DNA from: Anaerolineae bacterium
Lineage (GTDB): Bacteria; Chloroflexota; Anaerolineae; Anaerolineales; UBA11858
Direction of reading: 5' to 3'
Length of the DNA: 5,112 nucleotides
NCBI GenBank assembly: GCA_003694235.1
Contig: RFKO01000203.1
Location: 1 to 5,112, forward strand
Within the stretch, counting starts at the first letter, position 1. Every line of letters begins with the position of its first letter. Shown one piece after another: positions 4,302 through 5,112 of the stretch. The position numbers and the translations under genes are program-made. Under the pieces are notes generated by a model. That model worked only from the letters and a program-made list of their open reading frames with translations, was not told the DNA's origin and ran no database searches.

Positions 4302-5112
4302 TCAATCCGCTTCCAGCGGCAGAAAACCCTCCCCCAGCGCTTCGTGAGCATGTCCGATCACCATGAAAGCGCGCTCATCGGCCTCGCGCACCACCGCCTT
4401 GAGCTGCACCACCTCGGCGCGGGTGACCACACAATACAGGATGGCACGCGCCTCGCCGGTATAACCGCCGCGCCCTTCCAACATGGTCACCCCGCGCCCC
4501 AAATTGAACAGAATCTGCTGGCGCACGGCTTCCGGCTGGCGGGTGACGATCAACGCGGTGCGCACCACGTTCGATCCCTGGCTGATGGCCTCCGCCGCCA
4601 ACCCGCTGACGTAGAGCATCACCAGCGCGTACAGGGCATTCTCCCAGCTAAACGCCACCCCGGCCAGCAGCATGACCAACACATCCACCAGCAAATAACT
4701 CTGCGAGACCGGGATGCCGCGCCAGCGGTTGAGGATGCGCGCCAGAATATCCGAGCCGCCGCTGGTGCCCTTGCCGCGGTACACCAGGCCAAAGCCGATG
4801 CCTCCCACCACGCCGCCGTATAGTGAATTGAGCACCAGGTCATGGGTCAGGCCGTCAGCGGGTAAAAAGGGCAGAGGGACATCCACCAGCACGGAAAAAG
4901 AAAACACCGCCAGCGCCGTGCGCACGGCAAAGCGCATCCCGCCCAGGTAACGCCAGCCGAGCATAAACAAAGGTAGATTGCCCAGCGCCACCATGATCCC
5001 GATCGGCCAGCCAGTATAGTGATTGACAATCTGCGCCAGACCGCTCACGCCGCCGCTGGCCAGGTTTGCCGGCACGAGGAACAGGCGCAGCGAGAGCGCC
5101 GCCAGCGCCGAA
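4302..5112 (-). CDS. YitT family membrane protein with C-terminal DUF2179 (5' end outside window)
   Basis: 269 codons are visible and the frame stays open to the window edge. A GTG at 5075-5073 is an apparent start, but the residues before it (ALAALSLRLFL) match the first membrane helix of YitT proteins, which usually read '...lFl.p.nla.GG.tGl'. The real start therefore lies beyond 5112. The membrane part shows FLVPANLASGGVSGLAQI, then repeats with LNSLYGGVVGGIGFGLVYR and GGSDILARI, and several hydrophobic helices. The C-terminal soluble domain (GRGVTMLEGRGGYTG ... AFMVIGHAHEALGEGF) is DUF2179. The family is widespread and its transport or sensing role is poorly defined, so I assign no substrate. 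The gene ends 72 bases before the sigma ATG on the same strand; co-transcription is possible but not shown. Confidence 0.93.
   Translation of the reverse strand, partial: SALAALSLRLFLVPANLASGGVSGLAQIVNHYTGWPIGIMVALGNLPLFMLGWRYLGGMRFAVRTALAVFSFSVLVDVPLPFLPADGLTHDLVLNSLYGGVVGGIGFGLVYRGKGTSGGSDILARILNRWRGIPVSQSYLLVDVLVMLLAGVAFSWENALYALVMLYVSGLAAEAISQGSNVVRTALIVTRQPEAVRQQILFNLGRGVTMLEGRGGYTGEARAILYCVVTRAEVVQLKAVVREADERAFMVIGHAHEALGEGFLPLEAD

Noticed and set aside
4344..4950. Plus-strand open frames opposite the YitT gene
   Set aside because: His/Ala/Arg-rich antisense shadows; the minus-strand frame matches YitT and DUF2179 throughout.
1..5112. CRISPR array, tRNA, insertion sequence or phage genes
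   Set aside because: No regularly spaced repeats, cloverleaf, transposase or integrase motifs were found on either strand.

Overview
The window looks like chromosomal DNA of a moderately high-GC, free-living bacterium, most plausibly a member of the Chloroflexota (Anaerolineae-like). This is inferred from protein style, from the ECF sigma / zinc-finger anti-sigma / bactofilin-like gene trio, and from a 'gtagggcaatgctcgc'-type palindromic intergenic repeat. No marker in the window proves the phylum.

Layout. Positions 1-416 hold no protein gene. They contain a strong palindrome (36-85), an extended -10 promoter (148-156), a region that folds like a compact non-coding RNA (about 164-338), and a perfect TATAAT box (404-409) seven bases before the era start codon. 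Two plus-strand genes follow, separated by 2 bases: era (417-1337, ribosome-assembly GTPase) and a YhhN/TMEM86-type lysoplasmalogenase-family membrane protein (1340-2020). A GC-rich hairpin (2021-2048) separates them from the convergent minus-strand genes.

Read in their own direction, the minus-strand genes are: a YitT-family membrane protein whose 5' end lies beyond the window (5112-4302); a 72-base gap with a possible ECF-type promoter; an ECF sigma factor (4229-3609); a zinc-finger anti-sigma factor with a GTG start (3628-3074); and a secreted/membrane protein with a signal peptide, five bactofilin-like beta-helix turns and a multi-pass membrane domain (3077-2061). The sigma and anti-sigma genes overlap by 20 bases. 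The anti-sigma and bactofilin-like genes overlap by 4 bases (ATGA). The three are therefore almost certainly one translationally coupled unit.

How the genes may work together. Era and the YhhN protein are probably co-transcribed, although no shared pathway is known. The sigma/anti-sigma pair forms a membrane-signal switch. The anti-sigma has little room for an outside sensor domain, so the tightly coupled beta-helix membrane protein is the best candidate for the missing sensor or for the main effector of an envelope response. That module and the possible small RNA upstream of era are the most interesting parts of the window.
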